In this document: piece by piece, positions 9,441-19,118 of the stretch | How the letters are laid out: each line of letters begins with the position of its first letter | Numbering within the stretch: the first letter of the stretch is position 1 | Assembly: GCF_013377295.1 (NCBI RefSeq) | Contig: NZ_CP016180.1 | Location: 248,001-312,000, forward strand | Length of the DNA: 64,000 nucleotides | Source: Pasteurella skyensis | Lineage (GTDB): Bacteria > Pseudomonadota > Gammaproteobacteria > Enterobacterales > Pasteurellaceae | Reading direction: 5' to 3' | Position numbers and translations under genes: made by a program | Notes under the pieces: generated by a model | What the model was told of the DNA's origin: nothing | Databases searched by the model: none | Seen by the model: the letters and a program-made list of their open reading frames with translations, nothing else

Positions 9441-10127
9441 ATGACAGAAAATCAAATTCCCATTAAACAAATTGAAGATACACCAGCCCCCTCTTCAGAA
9501 TGGAAAAAATTACTCAAAGATGGTGTGTGGAAAAATAATGGTGCATTAGTACAATTATTAGGATTATGCCCTTTATTGGCAGTATCTAATAATGTGACTA
9601 ATGCCTTAGGCTTAGGGGTAGCAACCTTAATGGTGTTAATTTGTACTAACACCCTTGTTTCACTGTTCAAAAAATTTACGCCTCACGATATCCGTATTCC
9701 TATTTACGTAATGATTATTGCCACAATGGTAACAGCGGCTCAATTATTGATGAATGCTTTCGCTTATCCTATTTATCAATCTCTGGGTATTTTTATTCCA
9801 TTGATAGTGACTAATTGTATTGTAATTGGGCGAGCTGAAGCCTATGCCTCTAAAAACTCGGTTATACACTCTGCTTTCGATGGCTTTGCAATGGGATTAG
9901 GAATGACTTTCGTGTTAGTGGTATTAGGTGCGATGCGTGAGTTAATAGGTAGAGGAACTTTATTTGACGGCTTAGATCTATTGCTGGGTGACTGGGCAAA
10001 GGGATTGCGTTTAGATATTTTTAATTTTGATTCAGGTTTATTACTCGCAGTGCTTCCACCTGGTGCATTTATTGGGTTAGGGATTTTATTAGCAATGAAA
10101 AATGGGTTAGATAAAAATAAGCGATAA
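9441..10127 (+). CDS. rsxE: Rsx/Rnf electron transport complex subunit E
   Basis: This membrane subunit is the paralogue of RsxA. The 228 residues contain about six helices, and the motif [20 protein letters not shown] carries the conserved cysteine. [13 protein letters not shown] and the C-terminal [16 protein letters not shown] are typical of RnfE. It ends the operon. In many gammaproteobacteria nth follows directly; here rarD follows 11 bp later. Confidence 0.95.
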   Translation: MTENQIPIKQIEDTPAPSSEWKKLLKDGVWKNNGALVQLLGLCPLLAVSNNVTNALGLGVATLMVLICTNTLVSLFKKFTPHDIRIPIYVMIIATMVTAAQLLMNAFAYPIYQSLGIFIPLIVTNCIVIGRAEAYASKNSVIHSAFDGFAMGLGMTFVLVVLGAMRELIGRGTLFDGLDLLLGDWAKGLRLDIFNFDSGLLLAVLPPGAFIGLGILLAMKNGLDKNKR

Positions 10128-10138
10128 GGTGAAAATAG

Positions 10139-11035
10139 ATGAAATTATCAGTAGGTTTGATACAAGCCATTTTGGCATATACTATATGGGGGCTTTTCCC
10201 TCTTTATTGGGCGCTATTAAAGCATATTCCTGCAACAGAGATCATAGGACACCGCATTTTATGGTCATTTGTTCTGTTATTTGTCATTATTATCGGTAGA
10301 AATAAACTTATTCGAGTTTTGCAGGGACTTAAAAATAAAAAAAATGTACTCATTCTATTGATTACTTCATTATTGATTAGTGGTAACTGGCTAATTTATA
10401 TTTGGGCAGTAACGAATGGGCATATTTTAGAATCAAGTTTAGGTTATTATATTAGTCCTTTATGTAATGTGTTATTAGGCGTTATATTTTTAAGTGAGCG
10501 ATTACGTCGTTTGCAGTATATTGCTGTTATTTTGGCATTTTTAGGCGTTATCTTTTTAACCATTATTTATGGACGAATTCCTTTTATTGCATTAGGTTTA
10601 GCAAGTACTGTCGCAATTTATGCTTTATTACGCAAATGGGTTAGTTTGGATACTCAAACCGCAATGTTTATTGAAACTGGGTTAATCGTGATACCTGCGG
10701 CATTGTATGTATTATTTGGAAACCATAGCCAAGCGATTTTTAATGGCTCTTTGATAACACAAGTATTACTAATATGTGGAGGAGCAGTCACTCTATTACC
10801 ATTAATGTTAATGACAAACAGTTTAAAAACACTAAGATTATCTACAGTAGGTTTTTTACAGTATATCAGCCCAACACTGCAATTCTTTTGTGGTTTAGTA
10901 GTATTTGGTGAACCCTTTGATATTTATACATTTATTGGATTTATTTTTATTTGGACTGCAATGCTAATTTATTCATTAGATGCGTTTTTTTGTCATAAAA
11001 AACAAACATTAAAGCATAATCTAATAGAGAAATAG
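10139..11035 (+). CDS. rarD: RarD-type EamA family transporter
   Basis: The 298-residue protein has about ten hydrophobic helices, as in drug/metabolite (EamA/DMT) transporters. The N-terminal stretch with YTIWGLFPLYWALLKHIPA and EIIGHRILWS is the RarD subfamily signature. Substrate is unknown; the E. coli name came from a chloramphenicol-related phenotype prediction. The gap of 11 bp to rsxE suggests co-transcription, with no terminator visible between them. Confidence 0.88.
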   Translation: MKLSVGLIQAILAYTIWGLFPLYWALLKHIPATEIIGHRILWSFVLLFVIIIGRNKLIRVLQGLKNKKNVLILLITSLLISGNWLIYIWAVTNGHILESSLGYYISPLCNVLLGVIFLSERLRRLQYIAVILAFLGVIFLTIIYGRIPFIALGLASTVAIYALLRKWVSLDTQTAMFIETGLIVIPAALYVLFGNHSQAIFNGSLITQVLLICGGAVTLLPLMLMTNSLKTLRLSTVGFLQYISPTLQFFCGLVVFGEPFDIYTFIGFIFIWTAMLIYSLDAFFCHKKQTLKHNLIEK

Positions 11036-11114
11036 CGGTGCTTTGATATATTTTTATTACATTTTGCAGTAAACTATTTCTAAATTTTTAAGATAACAAA
11101 AGAAAGGAAAAAGA

Positions 11115-12785
11115 ATGTCATCACAATTTGTTTATACGATGCACAGAGTGGGGAAAATTGTTCCACCTAAGCGTCAAATTTTAAAAGATATTTCATTAAG
11201 TTTTTTCCCTGGTGCAAAAATTGGGGTGCTAGGTTTAAATGGTGCGGGTAAATCAACCTTACTACGCATTATGGCAGGGATCGATAAAGAATTTGAAGGG
11301 GAGGCTCGTCCGCAACCTGGTATTAAAATTGGTTATCTGCCACAAGAACCAAAATTAGATCCAGAACAAACGGTACAGGAAGCTGTTGAAGAAGCTGTTG
11401 CCGAGATAAAAAATGCCTTAACTCGTTTAGATGAAGTTTATGCGCTTTATGCTGATCCTGATGCTGATTTTGATAAATTAGCGACAGAACAAGCTAAACT
11501 TGAAGCTATTATTCAAGCTGCAGATGGGCATAATTTACAACACCAATTAGAGCGTGCTGCCGATGCGTTACGTTTACCTGAATGGAATGCAAAAATTGGC
11601 ACATTATCAGGAGGGGAACGTCGCCGTGTTGCACTGTGCCGTTTATTGCTAGAAAAACCTGATATGTTGTTACTTGATGAACCGACTAACCACTTAGATG
11701 CTGAGTCTGTCGCATGGTTAGAGCGTTTCTTACACGATTATGAAGGTACAGTCGTGGCAATTACCCATGACCGCTACTTCTTAGACAATGTGGCAGGTTG
11801 GATCTTAGAGCTTGATCGAGGCGAAGGTATTCCTTGGGAAGGTAACTATTCAACGTGGTTAGAGCAAAAAGAAAAACGTTTAGCCCAAGAACAGGCAACA
11901 GAGTCTGCTCGTCAGAAATCGATTGAGAAAGAGTTAGAATGGGTTCGTCAAAATCCTAAAGGGCGTCAAGCAAAATCAAAAGCACGTATGGCTCGTTTTG
12001 ATGAATTAACCTCTAGTGATTATCAAAAACGTAATGAAACGAATGAACTCTTTATTCCACCAGGTCCACGTTTAGGGGATAAAGTGATTGAAGTTCAAAA
12101 CTTAACTAAATCCTATGGTGATCGTACCTTAATTGATGATCTTTCATTCTCAATTCCAAAAGGGGCGATTGTGGGGATTATCGGTGCGAATGGTGCAGGT
12201 AAATCCACATTATTCCGTATGCTTTCAAATAAAGAGCAACCAGATAGTGGCTCGATTACCTTAGGTGATACGGTCGTTTTAGCTTCTGTGGATCAGTTCC
12301 GTGATGAAATGAATGATACCAAAACCGTTTGGGAAGAAATTTCTAATGGACAAGATATTTTAACCATTGGAAATTTTGAAATTCCAAGCCGTGCTTATGT
12401 TGGACGCTTTAACTTTAAAGGCGTGGATCAACAAAAACGTGTTGGCGAACTTTCAGGGGGTGAACGTGGACGGTTACATTTAGCTAAGTTATTGCAAGTG
12501 GGTGGTAATGTCTTATTACTTGATGAACCAACCAATGATCTTGATGTAGAAACCTTACGAGCGTTAGAAAACGCAATATTAGAGTTTCCAGGTTGTGCAA
12601 TGGTTATTTCCCACGACCGTTGGTTCTTAGACCGTATTGCGACCCATATTTTAGATTACGGTGATGAAGGTAAAGTGACCTTCTATGAAGGAAACTTCTC
12701 AGATTATGAAGAGTGGAAAAAGAAAACACTTGGAGCGGAAGCAATACAACCTCGCCGTATTAAATATAAGCGCATAACAAAATAA
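11115..12785 (+). CDS. ettA: Energy-dependent translational throttle protein EttA (ABC-F)
   Basis: This is an ABC-F ATPase that binds the ribosomal E site and gates early elongation according to energy state. The 556 residues hold two ABC cassettes, with Walker A GLNGAGKST near residue 40 and GANGAGKST in the second half. Signatures LSGGERRRVALCR and LSGGERGRLHLAK are present, as are two DEPTNxLD Walker B motifs. There is no membrane segment. A charged linker between the cassettes (KELEWVRQNPKGRQAKSKAR) is typical of the family. A GAAAGG ribosome site precedes ATG 11115. Single-gene unit ended by the hairpin at 12798. Confidence 0.95.
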   Translation: MSSQFVYTMHRVGKIVPPKRQILKDISLSFFPGAKIGVLGLNGAGKSTLLRIMAGIDKEFEGEARPQPGIKIGYLPQEPKLDPEQTVQEAVEEAVAEIKNALTRLDEVYALYADPDADFDKLATEQAKLEAIIQAADGHNLQHQLERAADALRLPEWNAKIGTLSGGERRRVALCRLLLEKPDMLLLDEPTNHLDAESVAWLERFLHDYEGTVVAITHDRYFLDNVAGWILELDRGEGIPWEGNYSTWLEQKEKRLAQEQATESARQKSIEKELEWVRQNPKGRQAKSKARMARFDELTSSDYQKRNETNELFIPPGPRLGDKVIEVQNLTKSYGDRTLIDDLSFSIPKGAIVGIIGANGAGKSTLFRMLSNKEQPDSGSITLGDTVVLASVDQFRDEMNDTKTVWEEISNGQDILTIGNFEIPSRAYVGRFNFKGVDQQKRVGELSGGERGRLHLAKLLQVGGNVLLLDEPTNDLDVETLRALENAILEFPGCAMVISHDRWFLDRIATHILDYGDEGKVTFYEGNFSDYEEWKKKTLGAEAIQPRRIKYKRITK

Positions 12786-12797
12786 GTCAATCTATGA

Positions 12798-12821
12798 CCC
12801 CACTCTTATTTTAGAGTGGGG
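12798..12821 (+). terminator. Hairpin after ettA
   Basis: CCCCACTCT at 12798-12806 pairs perfectly with AGAGTGGGG at 12813-12821 around a 6-base loop. No T-tract follows, so termination may be inefficient or Rho-assisted. Confidence 0.6.
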
Positions 12822-12883
12822 CAAACATCATAATAAAAAAATATGTAAATTTTTTATAACATCGTACCGCTTAATGAGAAAAA

Positions 12884-13246
12884 ATGGATATTGTATTTAT
12901 AAAAGAACTCACTGTTTTCGCCTCTGTTGGAGTGTATGAGTGGGAAAAAAGTATTAAACAACGCCTTGTTTTTAATTTAGAAATGGCGTGGGATTTTCAA
13001 CAGGCAGTACAAACGGATAATGTGGACGACTGTTTAAATTATGCAGAGGTGTCTCAAACCGTTATCGAGTTTGTTGAGTCTCAACATTTTGACTTAGTTG
13101 AAACTATTGCTCATCGATTAGCAGAATTATTACAAATGAAATTTAATATTCCGTGGATTAAAGTTGAGTTACATAAGCCACAAGCAGTTGCACAAGCAAC
13201 CAGTGTTGGCGTTATTGTAGAAAGAGGTATCAAAGAGCATAAATAG
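12884..13246 (+). CDS. folB: Dihydroneopterin aldolase
   Basis: FolB converts 7,8-dihydroneopterin to 6-hydroxymethyl-dihydropterin and glycolaldehyde in folate synthesis. The 120 residues match the family length. Seen are the N-terminal IFIKEL-like start with VFIKELTVFASVGVYEWE, containing the pterin-binding Glu of GVYxWE, plus NYAEV and the C-terminal VELHKPQAV with the catalytic lysine context. It is a cytoplasmic octamer in known cases. cdd starts 9 bp downstream, suggesting one transcript. Confidence 0.93.
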   Translation: MDIVFIKELTVFASVGVYEWEKSIKQRLVFNLEMAWDFQQAVQTDNVDDCLNYAEVSQTVIEFVESQHFDLVETIAHRLAELLQMKFNIPWIKVELHKPQAVAQATSVGVIVERGIKEHK

Positions 13247-13255
13247 GAGGAAATT

Positions 13256-14152
13256 ATGCAAAATCAAACTGTATCAGGACGTTTAGAACAATTATCAAAA
13301 AAAGAAAATAATGCAGTAGTGTCAGAAATTATTGATTGTCTATCTACGCAATCTTTTAAAGGACGTTTATCAGCAGAAACCGTTGAAAAACTGTGCCAAA
13401 AATTCCAATTATCTAAAATTGAATTAGCCTTACAATGTTTATCTATCGCAAGTTGTTATGGCTTAACCCCTATTTCAAATTTTAATGTAGGAGCGGTTGC
13501 TATTGGTGCTTCTGGAGTCTTTTATTTTGGTGCTAATCAAGAATATGAAAATGTCGCTATTGCTCAAACCGTTCACGCAGAACAAAGTGCTATTAGCCAC
13601 GCTTGGCACAGTAATGAAAAATCGATTACCGATATTGTTGTAAATTACACACCTTGTGGACATTGTCGTCAATTTTTAAATGAACTGAATGTGGCATCAA
13701 ACCTCAAAATTCATCTTCCTCATTCTCAAAATAATTTGTTACACAGCTACTTACCAGATTCTTTTGGCCCTAAAGATTTAGACATTTCTGAATTGCTCTT
13801 TGATCATCAAGATCATCAATTTGAATTAGCTAATCCAGAGCCAATTGTACAAGCCGCATTAAAAGCATTCAATCACTCTCACGCACCTTATAGCAATACT
13901 TATTGTGGTGTGGCATTAGCTTTTGAAAATGGTGAAATTGTAACAGGTCGCTATATTGAAAATGCCGCATTTAATCCAAGTTTCCCTCCATTACAAAGTG
14001 CGTTAAACTATCGCCGTTTAAATGGTTTAAGCGAAGAAAAAATCTCTCGTATTGTAATGGTAGAAAAACAATCAGGGTTAAGCCATAAGCAAGTAACAGA
14101 AACCTTAGCAAAAGCATTTTTAGATATTGATGTAGAATATATTTTAATATAA
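13256..14152 (+). CDS. cdd: Cytidine deaminase
   Basis: It deaminates cytidine and deoxycytidine to uridine and deoxyuridine for pyrimidine salvage. The 298-residue length and double-domain layout match the dimeric E. coli type. The zinc site is His107 with catalytic Glu109 in HAEQ, and Cys134 and Cys137 in PCGHC. The C-terminal half (HAPYSNTYCGVALAF...) is the degenerate second domain. An AGGAGG ribosome site precedes ATG 13256. Confidence 0.95.
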   Translation: MQNQTVSGRLEQLSKKENNAVVSEIIDCLSTQSFKGRLSAETVEKLCQKFQLSKIELALQCLSIASCYGLTPISNFNVGAVAIGASGVFYFGANQEYENVAIAQTVHAEQSAISHAWHSNEKSITDIVVNYTPCGHCRQFLNELNVASNLKIHLPHSQNNLLHSYLPDSFGPKDLDISELLFDHQDHQFELANPEPIVQAALKAFNHSHAPYSNTYCGVALAFENGEIVTGRYIENAAFNPSFPPLQSALNYRRLNGLSEEKISRIVMVEKQSGLSHKQVTETLAKAFLDIDVEYILI

Positions 14153-14194
14153 TCAATGCATGGTTTTAGTGTGTAATTTTCTCAGTGGGTACTC

Positions 14195-14425
14195 TTCTTT
14201 ACTTCGATATTTCCACAAGATCAATAATTGAGCTCAGTAGCTGAAAACGGAAGCGTTGATCACGTTAGCCAAACACCGAACACTGAGCTTGTCGAAGTGT
14301 TAGGTGTTTGTGCACTATCCTTGTTTTGTGAACGTTCTCTGATAATTCGATATTTCCACAAGTTCAATAATCGAACTCAGTCACCGAGAACGAGGAATAT
14401 TGTTGAGTCGTCAAAATACACCGTT
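14195..14425. repeat. REP-like repeat cluster between cdd and the hydrolase gene
   Basis: Two direct copies of a unit reading TTCGATATTTCCACAAG(A/T)TC, followed by AATAAT-rich sequence and CTCAGT, start near 14204 and 14348. Between them lies CTGAGCTTGTCGAAGTG in inverse sense. The same TTCGA-(C/T)AxGCTCA vocabulary recurs at about 61990-62240. A 66-codon open frame through this region (14228-14428) is composed of repeat sequence and has no ribosome site, so I do not call it a gene. Confidence 0.6.
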
Positions 14426-14440
14426 TGATTTTATGTAGCA

Positions 14441-15079
14441 TTAAACTAAATGCTTATCAAATCGACCATTTTTCAAAAAATAATCGGTTTGATAAATCAC
14501 TTGCTTAGAATAGAGCAATGTGGTGTGGCTTAGGGGTAACTCAATATGATCAGTTTGGTTCTCTAACATCGTCTCCGCAAGGCTAACGGTGCCATCATTG
14601 GGTTTATCTAATTCTTGAAAAATCGAACCTATACCAATACATTTAGTTCCAGCAATGGAACCCAGTTCAATGTTTCCTTGCCAAAGTGGTAGATGACCAT
14701 CAAGTGCGTTTTCATAAGAGTGGCCTAAAATATTAAAAGGAATATGATCTGCAATATGTTGAGCCACTTCACTGCCCTTATGTGGTGTGCCTAGAGTGAC
14801 GATACGTCCATTAAAATATTGTGGTGCATAGTTATAGCCTAAGCGAATAAGTAATCCTCCCAAACTATGCCCCACAAAGTGACAAATTTCCTCTTGTTGA
14901 CATTGTTGCTTTACAAAATCGAGTAACTGTTCCGCATTATACTGTAATGAACGGCGAGTAGAGGGGTATGAAAAAAGCTGTACATCATAGCCACTGCGGC
15001 TTAAATGATAACGCATATACTGCATAATAATGCTATTCATAAATAAGCCGTGAATCAAAAATAGTTTGGGTTGTTTCAT
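14441..15079 (-). CDS. Lipase-like alpha/beta hydrolase
   Basis: The 212-residue protein starts with LFLIHGLFMN, the beta-strand plus HG oxyanion-hole motif of alpha/beta hydrolases. It carries the nucleophile elbow GHSLGG at 70-75 (Ser72), and the following GTPHKGSEVA is typical of PGAP1/triacylglycerol-lipase-like hydrolases. A likely acid lies in DGTVSL (Asp) and a likely catalytic His in LSHTTLL near the C-terminus. No signal peptide is visible, so it is probably cytoplasmic. Substrate is unknown. It is transcribed opposite to its neighbours and stands alone. Confidence 0.8.
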   Translation of the reverse strand: MKQPKLFLIHGLFMNSIIMQYMRYHLSRSGYDVQLFSYPSTRRSLQYNAEQLLDFVKQQCQQEEICHFVGHSLGGLLIRLGYNYAPQYFNGRIVTLGTPHKGSEVAQHIADHIPFNILGHSYENALDGHLPLWQGNIELGSIAGTKCIGIGSIFQELDKPNDGTVSLAETMLENQTDHIELPLSHTTLLYSKQVIYQTDYFLKNGRFDKHLV

Positions 15080-15297
15080 TTTTTGTCCTATATCTAATTT
15101 AATGGAAGGGAGACCGCTTAAGTGATTAATTTGATATAACTTACCCTAAATTCTGTGGATCAATTTCACTAAAGATAACTCAAGTTTTAGTCATTTCCCC
15201 CGCTTTTAACAAAAAATAAGCATTTTTTATTTTAATTTAGTAAAGTATATGCAACAATATTATTTTTCTTCACCACTCTTTTAATGAGAAATAAAAA

Positions 15298-16692
15298 ATG
15301 TATACTTCAAATCTTAATAATCTTATCTTAAATACCGACAGTTATAAAGCCTCGCATTGGGTGCAATACCCTCCACAAAGTGAATATATCTCCAGTTATA
15401 TTGAATCTCGTAAAAGTGATTTTGATGTAGTCTTCTTTGGTTTACAAGCCTTTATTAAAGAATATTTAAGCAAACCAATTACATTACAAGATATTGAAGA
15501 AGCAGAAATGGTATTCACTGCTCACGGTGAACCTTTTAATAAAGAGGGTTGGCTAAAGATTATAGAAAAGTATCAAGGCTATTTACCGATAAAAATTCAA
15601 GCAGTACCAGAAGGCAGTGTGATTCCTACCAGTAACGTGGTATGTCAGATTATCAATACCGATCCTGAATTTTATTGGCTACCAAGCTATTTAGAAACGG
15701 CGTTGCTGCGTGCGATTTGGTATCCAAGCACAGTTGCCAGTATTTCCTATTATTGCAAACAAATTATTAAGCAAGCCCTAGAAAAATCAGCCGATAATTT
15801 GGATAGCCTACCTTTTAAATTACACGATTTTGGTGCTAGGGGGGCAAGCAGTTTAGAAACAGTAGCATTGGGTGGTTTAGCTCATTTAGTGAATTTTTGT
15901 GGGACAGATAGCGTGAGTGCGTTGGTGGCTGCTCGTCGTTGGTATAACGTAACAGAAATGCCTGCATTTTCTATTCCTGCGGCAGAGCATAGTACGATCA
16001 CAAGTTGGGGGCGTGAAGGCGAGATTGCAGCTTATCAAAATATGCTAAACCAATTTGGTGGCGAAGGAAAAATATTTGCTGTTGTTTCAGATAGTTATAA
16101 TTTATGGGATGTCGTTAGTGACCTTTGGGGTGGACAATTTAAAGAACAAATTATAGAAATGGGTGGCACCTTAGTCGTTCGTCCAGATAGTGGTAAACCG
16201 AGTGAAGTAGTGTGTAAAACACTGGAACTTTTAGAACAGAAATTCGGTTCAACCATAAACAACAAAGGATACAAAGTGTTACCCGATTGTATTCGTGTTA
16301 TTCAGGGCGATGGTATTGACCGTCATTCTTTAAAAGAGATCCTTTATGAAGTAATGGAACTAGGCTTTAGTGCAGAAAATGTTACTTTTGGAATGGGTGG
16401 TGGTCTCTTACAAAAAGTGCATCGTGACACAATGAACTGGGCAATGAAAACTTCTGCCATACAAGTCGCAGGGCAGTGGCGAGATGTCTATAAAGATCCA
16501 ATTACAGCACATAGTAAACGCTCGAAAAAAGGACGTTTAGCGCTTGTAAAACAAGATAATAAAGTCCAAACTATTAGAGAAGAGTTGTTAGATACACAGC
16601 AAAATTTACTACAAACCGTCTATTTGAATGGTAAATTATTGATTGAAGAAGAATTTACAACTATTAGAGAGCGTACCAATGTGATACTTTAA
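15298..16692 (+). CDS. nadV: Nicotinamide phosphoribosyltransferase
   Basis: NadV joins nicotinamide and PRPP to give nicotinamide mononucleotide, the key step that lets some Pasteurellaceae make NAD from nicotinamide and grow without V factor. The 464 residues begin with LNTDSYKASHWVQYPP, a hallmark of the NAMPT family. HDFGARG at 176-182 and PAAEHST with His231, equivalent to the catalytic His247 of human NAMPT, are intact. The C-terminal half keeps the substrate-binding RPDSGKP and GMGGGLLQKVHRD segments. The gene looks complete and functional. The DUF711 gene starts 26 bp downstream. Confidence 0.95.
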   Translation: MYTSNLNNLILNTDSYKASHWVQYPPQSEYISSYIESRKSDFDVVFFGLQAFIKEYLSKPITLQDIEEAEMVFTAHGEPFNKEGWLKIIEKYQGYLPIKIQAVPEGSVIPTSNVVCQIINTDPEFYWLPSYLETALLRAIWYPSTVASISYYCKQIIKQALEKSADNLDSLPFKLHDFGARGASSLETVALGGLAHLVNFCGTDSVSALVAARRWYNVTEMPAFSIPAAEHSTITSWGREGEIAAYQNMLNQFGGEGKIFAVVSDSYNLWDVVSDLWGGQFKEQIIEMGGTLVVRPDSGKPSEVVCKTLELLEQKFGSTINNKGYKVLPDCIRVIQGDGIDRHSLKEILYEVMELGFSAENVTFGMGGGLLQKVHRDTMNWAMKTSAIQVAGQWRDVYKDPITAHSKRSKKGRLALVKQDNKVQTIREELLDTQQNLLQTVYLNGKLLIEEEFTTIRERTNVIL

Positions 16693-16718
16693 TTTTTTAC
16701 TATACAGGAGCAGGTTAT

Positions 16719-17939
16719 ATGAATTATAAAAATAAATCCCTTTGCCGAGTGCGAACCATTACCCTATTTTTATCTTTAACCAAAGATAAAAACCAATGGC
16801 AACAAGCGTTGCAAGAGGCAAAACAAGAGTTTGATCTGCTTATTCCAACTATCCAAAATGCAGGTTATGAAATTCAAAGTATTCGTATTGTAACCAATGC
16901 CTTTGGTGAGTATTTAGACACTACAAGCGTTGAGAAAGCAAAAGCGGATTTAGCCTATATTAAACAATTACTTAATCAGCTAAATAACAGTGGTTTGCGT
17001 ATCCGTTTTGCGATTGGTGAAGCGAAAACCGCACAAGAAATCCAGCTCTTACCCGCACTTATTCAAGATTATGGTGATTTGTGTAACGCTTGTGTGAATG
17101 TTCCCCTAGATAAAAATGGCGTGTTGGATAATCAGTTGATTGAGCAATCAGCACAGACTATAAAAACCATTGCAGAAACCACCGAGCGTGGCGAGGGAAA
17201 TTTCAATTTTACAGTGAATTTTAACTGCAAACCTTTTATTCCTTATTTCCCTGCAAGCTATCATTCTAGCGATTTACCTAACAGCTTTGTGATTGGCTTT
17301 GAAACTCCCGATCTTTTGGTTGCTGTGTTAGAAAATATCCCCAAAACCGAACACAATAGTTTCTTTAATAATGCTTATAATCAGCTGTCAGAAGTGTTGC
17401 AATATCATATTGATGAAGTGCTAAATGCAGTGCATTCTGTTACTTTATCAGGTAACTTTACATTTGTAGGGATTGATAGTTCAGCTGCGCCATCAAAAAA
17501 TTGTGCTTCAATGGTAACCGTTTATGAGAATTTAGGTGTGCCTTATTTTGGGGCTGCAGGAACAGTTGAGGCATCGGCATTGTTAACAAGAGTATTCAAA
17601 TCCATTAAAAATGTCCCATTGGTAGGGTTTTCAGGCTTAATGCTTGCTTTAACAGAAGATACAGGGTTAGCCAAAGGTTCTCAATTAGAGCAGTTTGATA
17701 TTCGAGCCTTGCTCACATACAGCGCCGTATGTGGTATTGGATTAGATACTGTACCTGTTTCAGGCAATGCGACTATTGAGCAACTTTCTGCTTTAATGCG
17801 AGATACAGGAACAATGGCATTTCGTTTAAACAAACCATTAACGGTACGAGTATTCCCTATCCCTAATGCCGAAGCAGGCGAAATGACAACATTTGAAAGT
17901 GATGATTTGTGTAATAGTAAAATCTTAGCTATTCCTTAA
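16719..17939 (+). CDS. DUF711/UPF0210 family protein
   Basis: The 406-residue protein matches the DUF711 (UPF0210) family by the motifs CNACVNVPL, GIDSSAAPS and a glycine-rich PYFGAAGTVEASALLTR stretch; I know no established biochemical function for this family. There is no signal peptide or membrane helix. An AGGAGCAGG ribosome site precedes ATG 16719. The 26-bp gap to nadV suggests co-expression, but a link to NAD metabolism is speculative. Confidence 0.8.
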   Translation: MNYKNKSLCRVRTITLFLSLTKDKNQWQQALQEAKQEFDLLIPTIQNAGYEIQSIRIVTNAFGEYLDTTSVEKAKADLAYIKQLLNQLNNSGLRIRFAIGEAKTAQEIQLLPALIQDYGDLCNACVNVPLDKNGVLDNQLIEQSAQTIKTIAETTERGEGNFNFTVNFNCKPFIPYFPASYHSSDLPNSFVIGFETPDLLVAVLENIPKTEHNSFFNNAYNQLSEVLQYHIDEVLNAVHSVTLSGNFTFVGIDSSAAPSKNCASMVTVYENLGVPYFGAAGTVEASALLTRVFKSIKNVPLVGFSGLMLALTEDTGLAKGSQLEQFDIRALLTYSAVCGIGLDTVPVSGNATIEQLSALMRDTGTMAFRLNKPLTVRVFPIPNAEAGEMTTFESDDLCNSKILAIP

Positions 17940-17972
17940 TAGGGTAAGCGGGTACTTTTGAAGTAAATTTGC

Positions 17973-19062
17973 GGCATAGTAGACAAAATAGTTGGTAATT
18001 TTGAGGAGCTATGCCCATAGTAGACAAATGAGTTGGTTTTTATTATTTTATAAATAATTACCAACTCCTTTTATTTAGAAAATCTTTTATAAACATAATC
18101 TTATGGTATTTGGTCAAACCATTATGATTAGATAGTTTTCGTTTAAGTTCTCCAAATAAACTTTCAAGCCTATTTGTTGTTTTTTCTATATTTAATTCAG
18201 GATATTTTTCAAAAGTAAATAAATAATCCATATTATATTTTAAGCTCCTGTAAGCACTTCTTATATTACGATGTTTAAAAGGATATTTACCCTTTTCATT
18301 TATTTTATCGGAGCGTTCATTTAAATATTCTTTATGTTTTAAATACCAATAATGTAAATTAATATAGAACTCGTTTTTAGAGCTATTTTTTAATGTTTTA
18401 ACTAATATTTTTAGCTCTTTTCCCGCTTCAGATTTAGGGTTCCTTGTTAATTTCCTTATTACATTTGCTATTTGATGAAATTGGCAAAGTTGTGCAGGCG
18501 TATTTAAAAAATCTCTTAATAATCCTCGTCTTCCATCACAAGTAATAGATTGAATAATATAGCCTTTTTCTCTTAATTTATTCATTGCTAATAGATAATA
18601 AAGATTTTTTTCTGTTGTCACAATTTGATGATAAATTACCTTCTTTGATAAAGTGTCCATAAAAACGAGAACACCAAAATTTCGACCAAAGAAAGTGGTA
18701 TCCATCATTAAGTTCAATTTATTATTTTGTGGGATATTTAATGGCGTTTTAGGGGCTTTTAAAACATATCTTTGAATAGTTCTAACAGAGCAATTATATT
18801 TAATTGCTAGTTGCTTATAGGTTTGTTTACCTTCTGTGTAATCTAGCCAAATTTGGCTTGAATTTAAGGATTTTTTGAAGGTAAAAGTTTTATTACAAAT
18901 AGAGCATTTATAACGTTGAACATTATTTTGGGTACCATATTTGTGAATATTCGTTTTATGACAAAAAGGACAAGTTTTTTATTCATTTTCAAAAAAGTGG
19001 GCTAAAGCACAGTAATATAAAGCTTTAACCCATTTTTTACCAACTATTTTGTCTACTATGCC
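17973..19062 (-). mobile_element. IS256-like insertion sequence with terminal inverted repeats and 8-bp target duplication
   Basis: The 26-bp inverted repeat beginning GGCATAGTAGACAAAATAGT is at 17973-17998, with its exact complement at 19037-19062. The element (1090 bp) is flanked by direct repeats AAATTTGC at 17965-17972 and 19063-19070, matching the 8-bp duplications usual for the IS256 group. It encodes one DDE transposase on the minus strand. A second, imperfect copy of the left end (CCATAGTAGACAAATGAGTT) lies at 18015-18034, just inside the outer repeat. The insertion sits about 50 bp from a tRNA-Val gene. Confidence 0.9.
18058..18986 (-). pseudogene. IS256-type transposase with N-terminal zinc ribbon, frameshifted at the start
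   Basis: The main frame runs from about 18978 down to the stop at 18058. It begins with a zinc ribbon (CPFC...CSIC), then a helix-turn-helix region, then a DDE core with Asp in MMDTTFFGRNFG, Asp in ITCDGRRGL and Glu in NRLESLFGELK. The reading frame has no ATG, GTG or TTG before codon TTG 18717, and a TAA sits just before the zinc ribbon. An ATG at 18986 encodes MNK and would join the zinc-ribbon frame as MNKKTCPFC if one extra A were present in the A6 run at 18975-18980. Either this copy lost one A or a -1 slip occurs there. It was probably acquired with the IS. Confidence 0.65.
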
Positions 19063-19118
19063 AAATTTGCAAATTTCTGGATTTAAAAAAAGAATTGTAT
19101 AAAAGGTAAAAAAAGAAG

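Noticed and set aside
14228-14428. 66-codon open frame between cdd and the hydrolase gene
   Set aside because: It is made of REP-like repeat sequence, has no ribosome site and no recognisable protein features.
15080-15297. NAD-responsive operator upstream of nadV
   Set aside because: I looked for TGTTTA-N6-TAAACA-type dyads in the leader and saw no convincing match.
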